Source: Pseudomonas citri (lineage in GTDB: Bacteria; Pseudomonadota; Gammaproteobacteria; Pseudomonadales; Pseudomonadaceae). Taken from it: a stretch of DNA of 64,000 nucleotides. The stretch spans positions 1 to 64,000 of the forward strand of contig NZ_JAODAB010000006.1 in the NCBI RefSeq assembly GCF_025336485.1, read 5' to 3'. The notes below the pieces were generated by a model. The model worked only from the letters and a program-made list of their open reading frames with translations, had not been told where the DNA came from and ran no database searches. A program made the position numbers and the translations under genes. Positions 63,992 through 64,000 of the stretch are shown in pieces. Within the stretch, counting starts at the first letter, position 1. Every line of letters starts with the position of its first letter.

Positions 63992-64000
63992 GGCGTCGAC

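Overview
This is a segment of a Pseudomonas chromosome, most likely from the P. fluorescens lineage. The evidence is the GC-rich codon use, the crc-pyrE / argB-algC-dut-coaBC-radC / rpmBG block, the polyamine and D-alanine block (pauC, pauB4, lrp, dadA, dadX, pauR, cycB), the rep / GGDEF-EAL / comM / glnK-amtB / sutA / xerC block, and REP palindromes of the kind found between fluorescent-pseudomonad genes. From memory, the gene order from about 17 kb to the end follows P. aeruginosa PAO1 from PA5332 down to PA5279. The first 17 kb is accessory by comparison. No alignment or database search was run.

Layout. Positions 1-120: the 3' end of a 5S rRNA gene and its terminator. 0.26-2.6 kb: an unknown membrane protein and a YdgA-family protein. 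2.8-9.1 kb: a complete pgaABCD operon for poly-N-acetylglucosamine export. 9.1-12.7 kb: a Rieske/FAD oxidoreductase, a PEBP-fold protein and an MFS transporter. 12.7-14.4 kb: a scrambled stretch with two unknown exported proteins, a 57-bp direct repeat, two small ORFs sharing an N-terminus, and gene fragments. 14.4-17.4 kb: a VWA lipoprotein, an ECF-like sigma factor and a probable anti-sigma factor. 17.4-26.6 kb: housekeeping genes (crc, pyrE, argB, algC, dut, coaBC, radC, a peptide-binding protein, rpmB, rpmG). 26.7-40.3 kb: amine and D-amino-acid catabolism with its regulators. 40.5-49.5 kb: a CoA-transferase-type protein, xpt, rep, a GGDEF-EAL protein, a MATE pump and a LysR regulator. 49.7-58.0 kb: two chemoreceptors, a periplasmic epimerase-like protein, comM and a histidine kinase. 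58.1-64 kb: ubiK, glnK-amtB, a YjbQ protein, sutA, a HAD phosphatase, xerC and a DUF484 gene.

How the genes fit together. DadA and DadX convert L-/D-alanine to pyruvate under a divergent Lrp-type regulator. PauB4, PauC and PauR belong to gamma-glutamylated polyamine breakdown. Crc is the global carbon-repression co-factor for such pathways. GlnK-AmtB sense and import ammonium, and their upstream region carries two NtrC-like sites three helical turns apart. AlgC supplies sugar phosphates for exopolysaccharide and LPS, pgaABCD makes another matrix polymer, and the GGDEF-EAL protein could adjust c-di-GMP, so several matrix-related functions lie in one window.

The most striking observation is the histidine kinase at 54957-56234. 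Its membrane domain keeps, with exact spacing, the Asp, Tyr, Ile-Pro, Cys and His pattern of the copper/ethylene-binding domain of plant ETR1, and it lies 142 bp upstream of a chemoreceptor gene. Other points worth checking are a ridA gene apparently collapsed in frame to 24 codons between dadA and dadX, and the duplicated 57-bp segment carrying the start of a small ORF, where the two copies differ only at synonymous positions inside the shared codons.
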